Positions 51,677-59,682 of a stretch of DNA of 64,000 bases are shown here, piece after piece. The notes under the pieces were generated by a model. The model was not told where the DNA came from. It searched no databases and saw nothing but the letters and a program-made list of their open reading frames with translations. The DNA is from Pseudomonas sp. (GTDB lineage: Bacteria; Pseudomonadota; Gammaproteobacteria; Pseudomonadales; Pseudomonadaceae). Numbering within the stretch: position 1 is the stretch's first letter; each line of letters opens with the position of its first letter. The stretch covers positions 1-64,000 of the forward strand of contig NZ_JAUXXP010000086.1 in assembly GCF_030684895.1 (NCBI RefSeq), given 5' to 3'. Position numbers and translations under genes: made by a program.

Positions 51677-51812
51677 GTCCCCTCGCCCCTTTGGGGAGAG
51701 GGTTAGGGAGAGGGGGTAGCTGCCCGTTTTGCGGTGTTTTCGGCCCTCTCCCCCAGCCCCTCTCCCCCAGCCCCTCTCCACTAGGCGTGCCCCCAATAAA
51801 TGGGGGAGGGGA
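51677..51812. repeat. CCCTCTCCC-type repeat block
   Basis: Repeated CCCCTCGCCC, GGGGAGAGGG and tandem CCCCCAGCCCCTCTC units. It belongs to the 562-bp non-coding gap 51563-52124, which also holds a REP-like GGAGCCAGCTTGCTGGCGAT hairpin (~51626-51647), GC-rich hairpins to about 51950 and the long stem-loop at 51995-52076. No gene seen. Confidence 0.7.
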
Positions 51813-51994
51813 GCAGTACCGCTTTACGCAACAAACCAGCCGCGCGGGCGCGGCGTTGGTGCAGTGACCCGGCCTGGCCGGTTACGGCACCCCTTGGGTG
51901 AGCGGGTTCAGGGTTTCCTGACCCGCAAGCCCGCTCTCCCAAGGGCAGCCCACTTCAATTAACAAGGGCCAGCTTACGGGCGAGCGAGCTAGAG

Positions 51995-52076
51995 AAAAAC
52001 CAGGCGAGAACGGCTGAGAAAGCGGAGTTTACGAGTTGTAAATGAGCATTTCGAAGCCGTTCTCAACGCAGTTTTT
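51995..52076. repeat. Long stem-loop repeat before the gamma-glutamyl hydrolase gene
   Basis: GAGAACGGCT (52006-52015) pairs with AGCCGTTCTC (52055-52064), and the outer arms AAAAAC (51995-52000) and GTTTTT (52071-52076) extend the helix. The loop region is related, in reverse orientation, to the repeat at 27070-27260. It sits 48 bp before the hydrolase start. Confidence 0.78.
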
Positions 52077-52124
52077 CCGACGCGCAGCCGGTCGTAGGCG
52101 GTCCTTAGAAGAGGACTCCTTGCA

Positions 52125-52916
52125 ATGAATAAACCCATGATTGGCCTTCCCCTGTGCCGTTGGCAGCTGACCAGCCGTGATATCGGCTGGTTTCACCTGG
52201 TCGGCGAGAAGTACATCCACGCCGTCACCGGCTTCGGTGCCTTCCCGCTGATGATCCCGGCTTTCGGCGATGATCTGGACATGGACACGGTGCTCGACAG
52301 CGTCAGCGGCATCATGTTCGGCGGCTCACTCTCCAACGTGCACCCCAGCTTCTATGGCGACGACCATCCCGGCCTCGGCCTGGCCGACAAACCCCGTGAT
52401 GAAACCGTGCTGCGCCTGCTGCGCGCCTGTATTGATCGTGGCATTCCCTTCCTCGGCATCTGCCGCGGCATGCAGGAAATGAACGTGCTGTTTGGCGGCA
52501 CCCTGCACCGTGAAGTGCATGAAGTGGCTGGCCGTCTCGATCACCGTGAGGTGAAGGATGTACCGGACGACGTGGCCTATGGCCCGATGCACAACGTAGC
52601 TCTGACCGAAGGCGGCGTACTGCATTCGCTGTTCGGCGAGCGGCAGATCAAGGTCAACTCGTTGCATGGTCAGGGTGTTGATCGGCTCGGTGAGGGCTTG
52701 CAGGTTGAAGCCGTGGCCGAGGATGGGCAGATCGAGGCGGTCAGTGTGATTGGCGCCAAGGCGTTTGCCGTTGGGGTGCAGTGGCATCCGGAGTATCGCT
52801 ATTGGGAGAAGGCGGATTACAACGCGTTGTTGGGGGCGTTTCATCAGGCGGCGCGGGAATATCAGGTGAGGAAGTTGGAGGGAGTGGAGCAGAGTAGGGT
52901 GGGGGCTCTTACCTGA
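52125..52916 (+). CDS. Gamma-glutamyl-gamma-aminobutyrate hydrolase (PuuD/PauD-like)
   Basis: A 263-residue class I glutamine-amidotransferase-like hydrolase. The nucleophile is Cys113 in FLGICRGMQEMN, with His221 and Glu223 in VQWHPEYRYW. In polyamine catabolism such enzymes free GABA or beta-alanine from gamma-glutamyl conjugates, which fits the neighbouring bauA/bauC genes. Start ATG 52125 with GAGGAC upstream. A terminator follows. Alternative substrates are possible. Confidence 0.86.
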   Translation: MNKPMIGLPLCRWQLTSRDIGWFHLVGEKYIHAVTGFGAFPLMIPAFGDDLDMDTVLDSVSGIMFGGSLSNVHPSFYGDDHPGLGLADKPRDETVLRLLRACIDRGIPFLGICRGMQEMNVLFGGTLHREVHEVAGRLDHREVKDVPDDVAYGPMHNVALTEGGVLHSLFGERQIKVNSLHGQGVDRLGEGLQVEAVAEDGQIEAVSVIGAKAFAVGVQWHPEYRYWEKADYNALLGAFHQAAREYQVRKLEGVEQSRVGALT

Positions 52917-52948
52917 CTTCGTAAAAACGCTCAGCCTGTAGTTCAAAA

Positions 52949-52973
52949 AGCCCGTTTATTGGCGGGCTATTTT
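52949..52973 (+). terminator. Terminator after the hydrolase gene
   Basis: AGCCCG / CGGGCT stem with an 8-nt loop and an ATTTTAT tail. AT-rich sequence typical of the next two genes begins immediately after it. Confidence 0.75.
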
Positions 52974-53048
52974 ATAAGTTCGAATGTTTTGGCGTTATGT
53001 ATCTGTGCAAAGAAGGTGGTTCGATAAAGCTATTGTGTTGTATGAGAT

Positions 53049-53660
53049 TTATTGATGATGGTTGTTTGCTAATTCTTGGATGCGATGAATTGCTCTTTTA
53101 AGACTGTCCGATCTTTCCGAGGCTCTAATAGGGCACCAGCTTTCTTTGATAAATTCAATAAGTACTCTGTTGTATCCATACCCTTGTCTGGCTACTGTTC
53201 CTGATTGAGCTACTAAATCAGCTTTTATTTCTCTTGGTGCTTTCTTTGCGAGGCTAAGTAAAGTTGACTTTGGGTCTGCTAACGTGTCGGGGTTTTCTGG
53301 GATTTTCCCTATAGATTTTCCTAGAAGCGTATTGATTGCGGCGTGATCGGAAAGTACCCAGGATTCTATTTCGCGGACGGCAATTCTAATTATTAATTGT
53401 TTGGGTTTCTGCAGTTTTCCGAGCCATTTTGTTATTAGTTCATGAGGGTGTTTGGAGTTGTCTAAATCTGTTATTAATATAACTGGTTGGTGAGCCGACA
53501 TTTCGCAAAAATTCTTGATCCTTTTGTATAGATAACCTTGTCCTCCTTGGCGTAATAGAAGGGTTGCGGCAAGCTTTCCATTAGTCATAGATATAAGCTT
53601 CTGGCCTACAGCTTCGCTTAATTCATCCTCTGTTGCTAATGCGACGTGGCGCGGGTGCAT
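53049..53660 (-). CDS. TOPRIM-like (DUF4276-type) effector of an ATPase pair
   Basis: A 203-residue AT-rich protein. An early acidic segment (TEDELSEA, Glu12), the strand-turn ILITDLDNSKHP (Asp66-x-Asp68) and REIESWVLSDHAAI (97-110) match the TOPRIM-like DUF4276 pattern, which implies a metal-dependent nuclease or primase-like fold. The ATG at 53660 overlaps the ATPase stop (TGATG); a GTG three bases earlier is also possible. It is likely the effector of a two-gene anti-phage unit. Family assignment is by eye. Confidence 0.65.
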   Translation of the reverse strand: MHPRHVALATEDELSEAVGQKLISMTNGKLAATLLLRQGGQGYLYKRIKNFCEMSAHQPVILITDLDNSKHPHELITKWLGKLQKPKQLIIRIAVREIESWVLSDHAAINTLLGKSIGKIPENPDTLADPKSTLLSLAKKAPREIKADLVAQSGTVARQGYGYNRVLIEFIKESWCPIRASERSDSLKRAIHRIQELANNHHQ

Positions 53661-54814
53661 CACAGGCTAAATCCTAATTGTTCGGCGCCGTCTGGGCGTA
53701 TTTTAGGAAGTATTACTTCTGCCACGGAGAAACCACACTTGAGTGCTGTTTCCTCTTCCGCTGTTATTGATCTGGCGTGAGTGCCCTCCATGACAGGTTC
53801 CAATATTATTATTCCGCGACCGTCAATCCCTGGATTGCTAAGTAGTGCGTGGCTGTGTGTGCTTATTATAATTTGTCTTTTTTTCTTTTTATCCCTCAAA
53901 ACTTTTTGGATGACTAATGGGATTTCTTTAACAATTGAGCCGTTTAGTGATAGTTCTGGTTCTTCAAGCAGAAGAAGTGAGTCGTTTTCGAGTAGAGACC
54001 AAAAAAGGCCTAATAACCTTAGCGTTCCATCTGAGAACTGTTCTTCACGCTGCCAGCCAGCATTCGGGCGGTGATGCGCGTATTGGGCTTCAAGGTGAGG
54101 TCTTCCGGTAATTTCATCTTTTACGAACCGGAGGTGCTTGAATTTTGGAACAGCCAGTGTCAACGCACTTTCGATCTTTCGTAGCCGCGACTCCCTGGTT
54201 TTTGGCGAGCACTTGGCAACCCTCTCTAAAAAACCTTGGCCAAATGGATCATCGTCTATAAGATTTCCGCCGATTCTATCGTTGTATTTAAGTAGTTGTG
54301 GAACCAAATGGAGATAGTTTGTTTCTGAGAAATGATTCGGTATTTCTCTGAATTTCGCATTTAGTTGAATTTGTTCAATTTGGGTTTGTGTTAATTGGAT
54401 CGGGTCTGCTGAGTCCTGTTTGTTGGGGCGTTTAAATAGCTGCTTCCCGTCTTCCCACACTTGCTCGTCAGTTATCAGTGTGCGCTGGGCTCCCTTGCCT
54501 TCTGGTTTGAAAGCTAGTATGTAGCGCCATTTTGGAGGAGCGTCCGGGCTCTCGGCTAAGCTAACTTCAATCCTTACTTCTGGGGGGCGTCTTGCATGTA
54601 GACAGCGAAGCTTTTGAATACCACCGCGGTCTGCTATCGCTTTTTGAAGTCCTCCTCCTTGAGATTTACTTACATCTCTCAGGAACCTGAAGACGTCAAG
54701 TAAGTTTGACTTTCCCGATGCGTTCGGTCCTAAAAGATAGTTTCTCTCTCTCAGGGATATATCCAAGTCCCTGAAATTTCGCCAGTTCTGAAGTTTTAAA
54801 TGAGTAATGTACAT
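53660..54814 (-). CDS. AAA/ABC-type ATPase of a two-gene defence-like system
   Basis: A 384-residue RecF/OLD-related ATPase: N-terminal LKLQNWRNFRDLDISL, Walker A GPNASGKS (residues 29-36), ABC-like signature FSDGTLRLLGL, Walker B SLLLLEEPELSL and switch His in IISTHSHALL. The sequence is AT-rich with many rare codons for this genome. It is translationally coupled to a TOPRIM-like gene. ATPase/TOPRIM pairs include PARIS, AbiL and Gabija-like systems; this pair is not clearly any of these. Inferred role: phage sensing and effector release. Confidence 0.78.
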   Translation of the reverse strand: MYITHLKLQNWRNFRDLDISLRERNYLLGPNASGKSNLLDVFRFLRDVSKSQGGGLQKAIADRGGIQKLRCLHARRPPEVRIEVSLAESPDAPPKWRYILAFKPEGKGAQRTLITDEQVWEDGKQLFKRPNKQDSADPIQLTQTQIEQIQLNAKFREIPNHFSETNYLHLVPQLLKYNDRIGGNLIDDDPFGQGFLERVAKCSPKTRESRLRKIESALTLAVPKFKHLRFVKDEITGRPHLEAQYAHHRPNAGWQREEQFSDGTLRLLGLFWSLLENDSLLLLEEPELSLNGSIVKEIPLVIQKVLRDKKKKRQIIISTHSHALLSNPGIDGRGIIILEPVMEGTHARSITAEEETALKCGFSVAEVILPKIRPDGAEQLGFSL

Positions 54815-55066
54815 TTTTAGCTCTTTTAATAAGGTTGATAGATTTAATATCCATCTGTTCGTGTCACCAGTCTAGGAGCTAATGCCTGCCGGTGAGCACA
54901 TCTGTACGTTAGGCTGAACGTACCGGAAGCGCATAGATAATCACAAGCTTTCATTACACAAAAAGGCAGGTTGGAGCACCGATGACTATTGATTGGTTAT
55001 CCTCAATCAAAATTTATCCTGCTTGTCGACTTTTATACTCGTCGCATCTGTGCGGATTGGTCTAAC

Positions 55067-55280
55067 GGTTCCGCCCTTACGGCGGGTCACTTCTGGCAAA
55101 CGCCCCAGAAGTAACCAAGAGGTCTTGCCCCTTGCATCCGGCCCGACTTCGTCGGGTTCCCTCGCTCCATCATTGTTCCAGGGGCCGGCGTACAAGGGCC
55201 GTCCCTGGCCCTTTACGCCTCTCGCCGCATCCATGCGGCTCGCTCCCTTCCACAACAATTTCACTCGGCCTTCTGATGGG
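55067..55280 (+). other. Left structured unit of the inverted element
   Basis: Hairpins in order: GTCACTTCTGG / CCAGAAGTAAC (55086-55115), CCCGAC-TTC-GTCGGG (55142-55156), GGGCC-GTCCCT-GGCCC (~55196-55211) and GCCGC-ATCCAT-GCGGC (55224-55239). The same set with different paired bases occurs in the right unit, so the stems are conserved as structure. Confidence 0.7.
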
Positions 55281-55436
55281 GCGTTTGGCGTCGTCTATGA
55301 AATCGCTGGTTGAAAAGCATGGCGGGTTTCACCCGCCCTACAGGCTACGAACCCGTAGGAGCGGCCCATGGCCGCGTTGCTTTTGCTTTTTTGTTTTTGT
55401 CGTCCACAAATCGTGTAAGCAACGCGGTCCCCGAAT

Positions 55437-55658
55437 CCCGTCAGGAGGCCGAGTGGAGGTGCTGTGGAGAGGGGCGTTTGGCATGGATGCCAAACGAGGA
55501 ACGATGGGCCAGGGATGGCTCACCGTGACGACCCTCGGAACAGTGCTGGAGCGAGGGAAGTCTGGCGAAGCCAGACCCGTATGCAGGGTGTGCTTTCTCT
55601 TTGGTTACTTTCTCTTTGCACAAGCAAAGAGAAAGTAACTCGCCGTAAGGGCGAAACC
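55437..55658 (-). other. Right structured unit of the inverted element
   Basis: Read on the minus strand: a 15-bp perfect stem GTTACTTTCTCTTTG / CAAAGAGAAAGTAAC (55639-55604), GTCTGGC-TTC-GCCAGAC (55576-55560) and GTTTGGC-ATCCAT-GCCAAAC (55495-55476). Loops TTC and ATCCAT are identical to the left unit while stems differ by compensatory changes. Confidence 0.7.
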
Positions 55659-55863
55659 ATCAATTCGCATCACTGCCGCTGTGGCGGTTAGCTCACCCTA
55701 CGGGATGCTTTTGCTGAATCAGTACGTCTCAGCGATGCGAGTCATCGGCGTAAAGCCGAAACCAGTAAGCCGAGCCGATCAACCAGCCGCCGATTTACCG
55801 CGACAGTCGCTTTCGCGCGGCAGCTGTGTCGTGGTGAGGCCAGCGCTGGCGCGGCGATCAGCC

Positions 55864-55890
55864 TTAACTATCCTCTACAAGCGCCGATAA
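55864..55890 (+). promoter_or_regulatory. FliA (sigma-28) promoter of the chemoreceptor gene
   Basis: TTAA (55864-55867), a 15-bp spacer and GCCGATAA (55883-55890) match the sigma-28 consensus TAAA-N15-GCCGATAA, with a perfect -10. The chemoreceptor start codon is 35 bp further on. Confidence 0.85.
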
Positions 55891-55924
55891 AGCGTATTAC
55901 TGGCCAGCTAGAAGGCGATGTCCC

Positions 55925-57892
55925 ATGAATATCAAGTCCAAGCTGTTGCTGAGCTTTCTGGTTGCAACCCTGATTCCGGTACTGGTGGTGGCGCTGCTGA
56001 CGATTCGCAATGTCACGCAGCAGGCCAAAGAGAACTTCCTGGTCGCCAGCAGCCTGGATATGAAGCTGGTGAACAACAGCTTCGCCACTTTCTTTGATTC
56101 GGTGGGCTACACCGTTTCCGCCCTGGCGGAATATCCCGCAGTGAAGGATGCCGAGAACGGTGAGCTGACCACCTACTTCGGTGAGGCGCGCAAGCCGGGC
56201 GAGGTGGCCACCGCCAATGGTGGGCGCGAGAAGCAGATTTTCGATTACTTCTCCAGCATCGGTAAGAACAACCCCACCTTCGGCTACGTCTACATGAGCG
56301 ATACCAAGGGCGGCTATGTGGAGTGGCCGGGCACCGGGGATTACGGTGACTGGGACCCGCGCACGCGCGAGTGGTACCCCATCGGTCGTGACGCCAACTT
56401 TACCCTGGGCCGCCGCGACGGTTATTACTGGGAGCCGGATGATGCTGTGTATGTCTCGGTGCTCAAGGGCTTCAAGGACACCGCCGGGCAGTTTGCCGGG
56501 GTGGTGGCGGTGGATGTGTCGCTCAAGGCGCTCACCGATATGGCGCAGAAGGTGCGCTTTGGCGAAACCGGTTTTCTGATGCTGGCGGAGGGCAGCGGCA
56601 CCTTGCTGGTGGATGGCCTGAAACCGGACAACAACTTCAAGAAGGTCAGCGAGCTGCCTGGCGAGTACTTTGCCACCATCGGCAAGACCGAAAACGGCCT
56701 GGTCGAGGTGGAGATCGACGGGGTGGCGTATATGGCCAACGTCTACACCTCGCCGGAGCTGGGCTGGAAGTTTGTCGGCTTCAAGCAGGCGGACGAGATT
56801 TACGCGAGCGCCCGTGAGCTGACCTGGATCACCCTGGTGGTGTGCATCGTGCTGGTGCTGGTATTCGGCGCGGCTGGGGTAGTGATCGCCAACCGCATCG
56901 TCAACCCTATCAATCTGGTGAAGGACGGGCTTCGCACCATCGCCCAGGGTGAAGGTGACCTGACCCGCCGCCTGGACCTGCTCAGCACGGATGAAACCGG
57001 CGAGCTGGCCAAGTGGTTCAATCAGTTTATCGAGTCGATTCAGGGCATGATCCGGGTGATCAAGGAGAACGCCATCAGCATGGATGGGGTTTCCAGCGAC
57101 ACCAACAAGCGCACCACGGCGATGTCCGCCACGCTGCAGCGTCAGTTGAGTTCGGTGGAGCAGATCGTCACGGCGGTGACCGAGATGTCGTCGGCGGCTA
57201 ATGAGGTGGCCAAGACCTGCGTGCAGACCGCCGATGTGTCGGAGCAGGGGCTGGTGGCCACGCGCAATGGTAAAGAGGTGATCGCCCGCAGCACGTCGGG
57301 GGTCAACAAGCTCGGCGCCAGCATCCAGAACTCCAGCAAGGTGCTGCAGGAGCTGGAGAAGGAAACGGTCAATATCAACAATATCCTCTCGACCATTCAG
57401 CAAATCGCCGAGCAGACCAACCTGCTGGCCCTCAACGCCGCCATCGAAGCCGCCCGCGCGGGCGAGCAGGGCCGTGGCTTTGCGGTGGTGGCCGATGAAG
57501 TACGCAACCTGGCCAAACGCACCCAGGACTCCACCGAGCAGATCAACAACATCCTCAATCTGCTGGTCAACCGCATCAAGGAAGTGACGGTGAGCATGGA
57601 CCAGAGCCTGGTCGAGTCGGGCAAGGCCATCGTGCTGTCCGATGAGGTTATGGCGGCCTTCGAAAGCATTGAGGGCAAGGTGCAGATGATCCGCGACATG
57701 ACCATGCAGATCGCCACGGCGACTGAGGAGCAGCACCTGGTGACCGAGGAAATCAACCAGAACATCGTCGCCATCAACGATGCGGTGACGCAGATATCGG
57801 TTCAAGCATCGGAAGTGGAGAGCTATGCCCAAGAGCAAAGCGGCTTGAGCAGTGAGCTGAAGCAACTGGTGGTGCGTTTCCGCACCGAGTAA
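55925..57892 (+). CDS. Methyl-accepting chemotaxis protein with dCache_1 sensor
   Basis: A 655-residue chemoreceptor. TM1 ~7-27, periplasmic double-Cache domain ~30-295, TM2 ~300-322, HAMP ~323-375 and a signalling hairpin whose tip is QIAEQTNLLALNAAIEAARAGEQGRGFAVVADEVRNLA. The ligand segment has Arg148, Trp150, Tyr151 and Asp197 of the amino-acid-type Cache signature, but Trp143 where amino-acid receptors usually carry Tyr. No C-terminal CheR-binding pentapeptide. Expressed from a FliA promoter, so co-regulated with motility. Confidence 0.9.
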   Translation: MNIKSKLLLSFLVATLIPVLVVALLTIRNVTQQAKENFLVASSLDMKLVNNSFATFFDSVGYTVSALAEYPAVKDAENGELTTYFGEARKPGEVATANGGREKQIFDYFSSIGKNNPTFGYVYMSDTKGGYVEWPGTGDYGDWDPRTREWYPIGRDANFTLGRRDGYYWEPDDAVYVSVLKGFKDTAGQFAGVVAVDVSLKALTDMAQKVRFGETGFLMLAEGSGTLLVDGLKPDNNFKKVSELPGEYFATIGKTENGLVEVEIDGVAYMANVYTSPELGWKFVGFKQADEIYASARELTWITLVVCIVLVLVFGAAGVVIANRIVNPINLVKDGLRTIAQGEGDLTRRLDLLSTDETGELAKWFNQFIESIQGMIRVIKENAISMDGVSSDTNKRTTAMSATLQRQLSSVEQIVTAVTEMSSAANEVAKTCVQTADVSEQGLVATRNGKEVIARSTSGVNKLGASIQNSSKVLQELEKETVNINNILSTIQQIAEQTNLLALNAAIEAARAGEQGRGFAVVADEVRNLAKRTQDSTEQINNILNLLVNRIKEVTVSMDQSLVESGKAIVLSDEVMAAFESIEGKVQMIRDMTMQIATATEEQHLVTEEINQNIVAINDAVTQISVQASEVESYAQEQSGLSSELKQLVVRFRTE

Positions 57893-57916
57893 GCGCGGGT
57901 TAATCCCCAGATAAAG

Positions 57917-57938
57917 CCCCGCAAATGCGGGGTTTTTT
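57917..57938 (+). terminator. Terminator of the chemoreceptor gene
   Basis: CCCCGC-AAAT-GCGGGG stem followed by six T residues. Confidence 0.92.
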
Positions 57939-58086
57939 CTGCCTGCTATATCCATTGACGTGCGCAAACCCACTGGCTAATAGCTGGTCGAGTTAGCAGA
58001 GCGCACCTGTCGCACATGACGTTGTTCTATCGCGCCCCGTATGATCGCCGGCTTATTTACTGTGCGGGTCAGAGAGGGCCTTACGG

Positions 58087-58800
58087 ATGAAGCGATACCT
58101 GAATCAATGGAAGTTCTGGGTGCTCTGCGTGCTGCTGGGCAGTGTGTTGGGATGCGCTTCGCGCGGTGGCGATTATCCGGGCGGGGCGGCTGCTTCCGCC
58201 GAGGCTGCAGTGCCGGGTACACAGTTGCAAGGCAAGGCGGCTGGGCGGTTACTGGTTTGGACCGCCAGTTTTACCCTGGAGGTTGTTGAACTCGACAAGG
58301 CTAAGGCTCAGCTCACCGAGCGCATGCTGGCGTTGGGTGGGTATGTTGAGGATACCAGTGATTACGGCGATGACAGCCAGAGCCTGGTTTACCGTGTGCC
58401 CAAGGATGCTTTCGAGGTGGCCATGGGCAGCGTCGAGCAGAGCGGCACTGTGCTGCGGCGCCATGTTAAGGGTGAGGATGTTACCGAGCAGTACGTCGAT
58501 GTGGAGACACGTCTGAACAATAACCGTGCGCTGCGTGATCGCCTTAAAGAGCTACTCGGCAAGGCCCGAGACGTGAAAGACATCCTGCAGATCGAGAGTG
58601 AGCTTAACCGCGTGCAGTCGGAAATCGATTCGATGGACGCGCGCATGCGCATCCTCAAAGATCAGATCCAGATGTCCACCCTGACCGTTGAGCTGCGTCA
58701 GCAGGTGCCGGCCAAGCCCGCCACTATCTATGGCCCGCTGGGTTATCTGTACAAGGGCGCCGAGTGGTTTGTCACCAAGCTGTTCATCATCCGCGAATAG
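58087..58800 (+). CDS. DUF4349 lipoprotein
   Basis: A 237-residue envelope protein. A lipobox (LLGSVLGC, Cys ~23) ends the signal peptide. The body matches DUF4349: ASFTLEVVELDKAKAQLTERMLALGGYVEDTS ... YRVPKDAFEVAMGSVEQSG, then a coiled coil (RDRLKELLGKARDVKDILQIESELNRVQSEIDSMDARMRIL). The end (YKGAEWFVTKLFIIRE) is the remnant of the usual C-terminal helix. Function unknown; related proteins sit in the outer leaflet of the inner membrane. Confidence 0.8.
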   Translation: MKRYLNQWKFWVLCVLLGSVLGCASRGGDYPGGAAASAEAAVPGTQLQGKAAGRLLVWTASFTLEVVELDKAKAQLTERMLALGGYVEDTSDYGDDSQSLVYRVPKDAFEVAMGSVEQSGTVLRRHVKGEDVTEQYVDVETRLNNNRALRDRLKELLGKARDVKDILQIESELNRVQSEIDSMDARMRILKDQIQMSTLTVELRQQVPAKPATIYGPLGYLYKGAEWFVTKLFIIRE

Positions 58801-58904
58801 TCTGCGGAAAGGCTTCCTGCTGATTGCGTCGCGTGCAGGGTTTTACAAGGGGTTGCCATCCGCAACTGCGATGGTTGCCCTTAACCTGCACAAGGAAGCC
58901 AATT

Positions 58905-59564
58905 ATGGATATCACCCCTGTTTCATCCTTCACTCCGTTGTCCCTTGCACGCCTGTTGGGCGGGCTGGCGTTGCTGTTGGCGCTGGCGCAGCCGGCTATG
59001 GCGGTAAACATCGTTTACGACGGCTCATGCGCTAACGCGCCTGATCGCCTTGCCGTCGCCAATGCGGTGGCGCGCGCCACGACCTGGGCAAATGATGCCT
59101 ACAACCTGGTGAACAACAACGAGCAGGCACTGCGCAATAACGCGCCGAGCGCTTATCGCACCTGGTTTGGCACCTTCGAGCAGGGCCGCTATCAGCGAGT
59201 ACGCGGCGTGCTGGATGGTGTGCGTTTCAAGCTCAGCTCAAACAGCACGCTGACCGCCTATTGCCGGATCAATCCGGCTGTGCCTTGTGACCAGCCTGGT
59301 GATATTGCGGCGACGAATGCGCGTGTGCGCGGTGATTTTGATGTGTGGTTCTGCAATGCCTTCTTTGCGCTGCCTGCCAACGTGGGCTTCGATACCCAGG
59401 CCGGCAGCGTGCTGCATGAAATGACCCACTCGATTGGTAATACCGAGGATATCCCTGGTGGCTATGGCCCGGTTAACGCAGCGAACCTGGCCACGAATAC
59501 CCCAGGTCGTGCCGTTGACAATGCCGACAATTACGAATTCTTTGTCGAGCAGCTTTACGATTGA
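58905..59564 (+). CDS. Secreted M35-like (aspzincin) metalloendopeptidase
   Basis: A 219-residue secreted protein with signal peptide 1-33 (QPAMA). His171-Glu-Met-Thr-His175 is a zincin motif, and NTEDIPGGYG (Asp182) fits the third-ligand segment of M35 aspzincins. Four Cys residues (42, 120, 128, 150) could form two disulfides, as in deuterolysins. It would cleave at Lys or acyl-Lys sites if family-typical. Start 58905 with AAGGAAG upstream. Confidence 0.75.
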   Translation: MDITPVSSFTPLSLARLLGGLALLLALAQPAMAVNIVYDGSCANAPDRLAVANAVARATTWANDAYNLVNNNEQALRNNAPSAYRTWFGTFEQGRYQRVRGVLDGVRFKLSSNSTLTAYCRINPAVPCDQPGDIAATNARVRGDFDVWFCNAFFALPANVGFDTQAGSVLHEMTHSIGNTEDIPGGYGPVNAANLATNTPGRAVDNADNYEFFVEQLYD

Positions 59565-59580
59565 GTGTCACCATTCTGTG

Positions 59581-59614
59581 TTGCCGGTGTTGCCGGTGTT
59601 GCCGGTGTTGCCGG
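59581..59614. repeat. 9-bp tandem repeat after the metalloprotease gene
   Basis: TTGCCGGTG is repeated three times, followed by a partial TTGCCGG, starting 17 bp after the stop codon. Confidence 0.9.
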
Positions 59615-59682
59615 AGCGCAGGGGCCGGTTGGTGTTCTGGCTGATGGATGTCCAGAAGCCCAATGCTGTTCACATAAGATAA

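Larger units (their letters stand above)
55067..55658. repeat. 592-bp inverted element with 26-bp imperfect terminal repeats
   Basis: The ends (55067-55092 and 55633-55658) are inverted copies with 3 mismatches in 26 bp, each containing CGCCCTTACGGCG. The similarity runs on inward: the whole left unit (to 55280) and the right unit (to 55437, minus strand) align along their lengths and both end CACTCGGCCT-Y-CTGA-Y-GGG. The centre (55281-55436) holds a REP copy at 55355-55376. The element lies in the 1.1-kb gap 54815-55924. Open frames through it have no start signals or family resemblance and are considered spurious. Confidence 0.85.

Noticed and set aside
54904..54923. GTACGTT-AGGCTG-AACGTAC hairpin resembling an integron attC core
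   Set aside because: Too short for an attC site, no second core pair and no integrase or cassette nearby; kept only as a plain hairpin.
54993..55691. Several open frames of 60-168 codons on both strands
   Set aside because: They run through the inverted structured element in all frames, lack ribosome-binding sites and resemble no protein family; the DNA is explained by paired hairpin units.
52949..55924. Integrated prophage or genomic island with integrase
   Set aside because: No integrase, tRNA end or direct-repeat attachment sites were found; only the two AT-rich genes and the repeat element are present.
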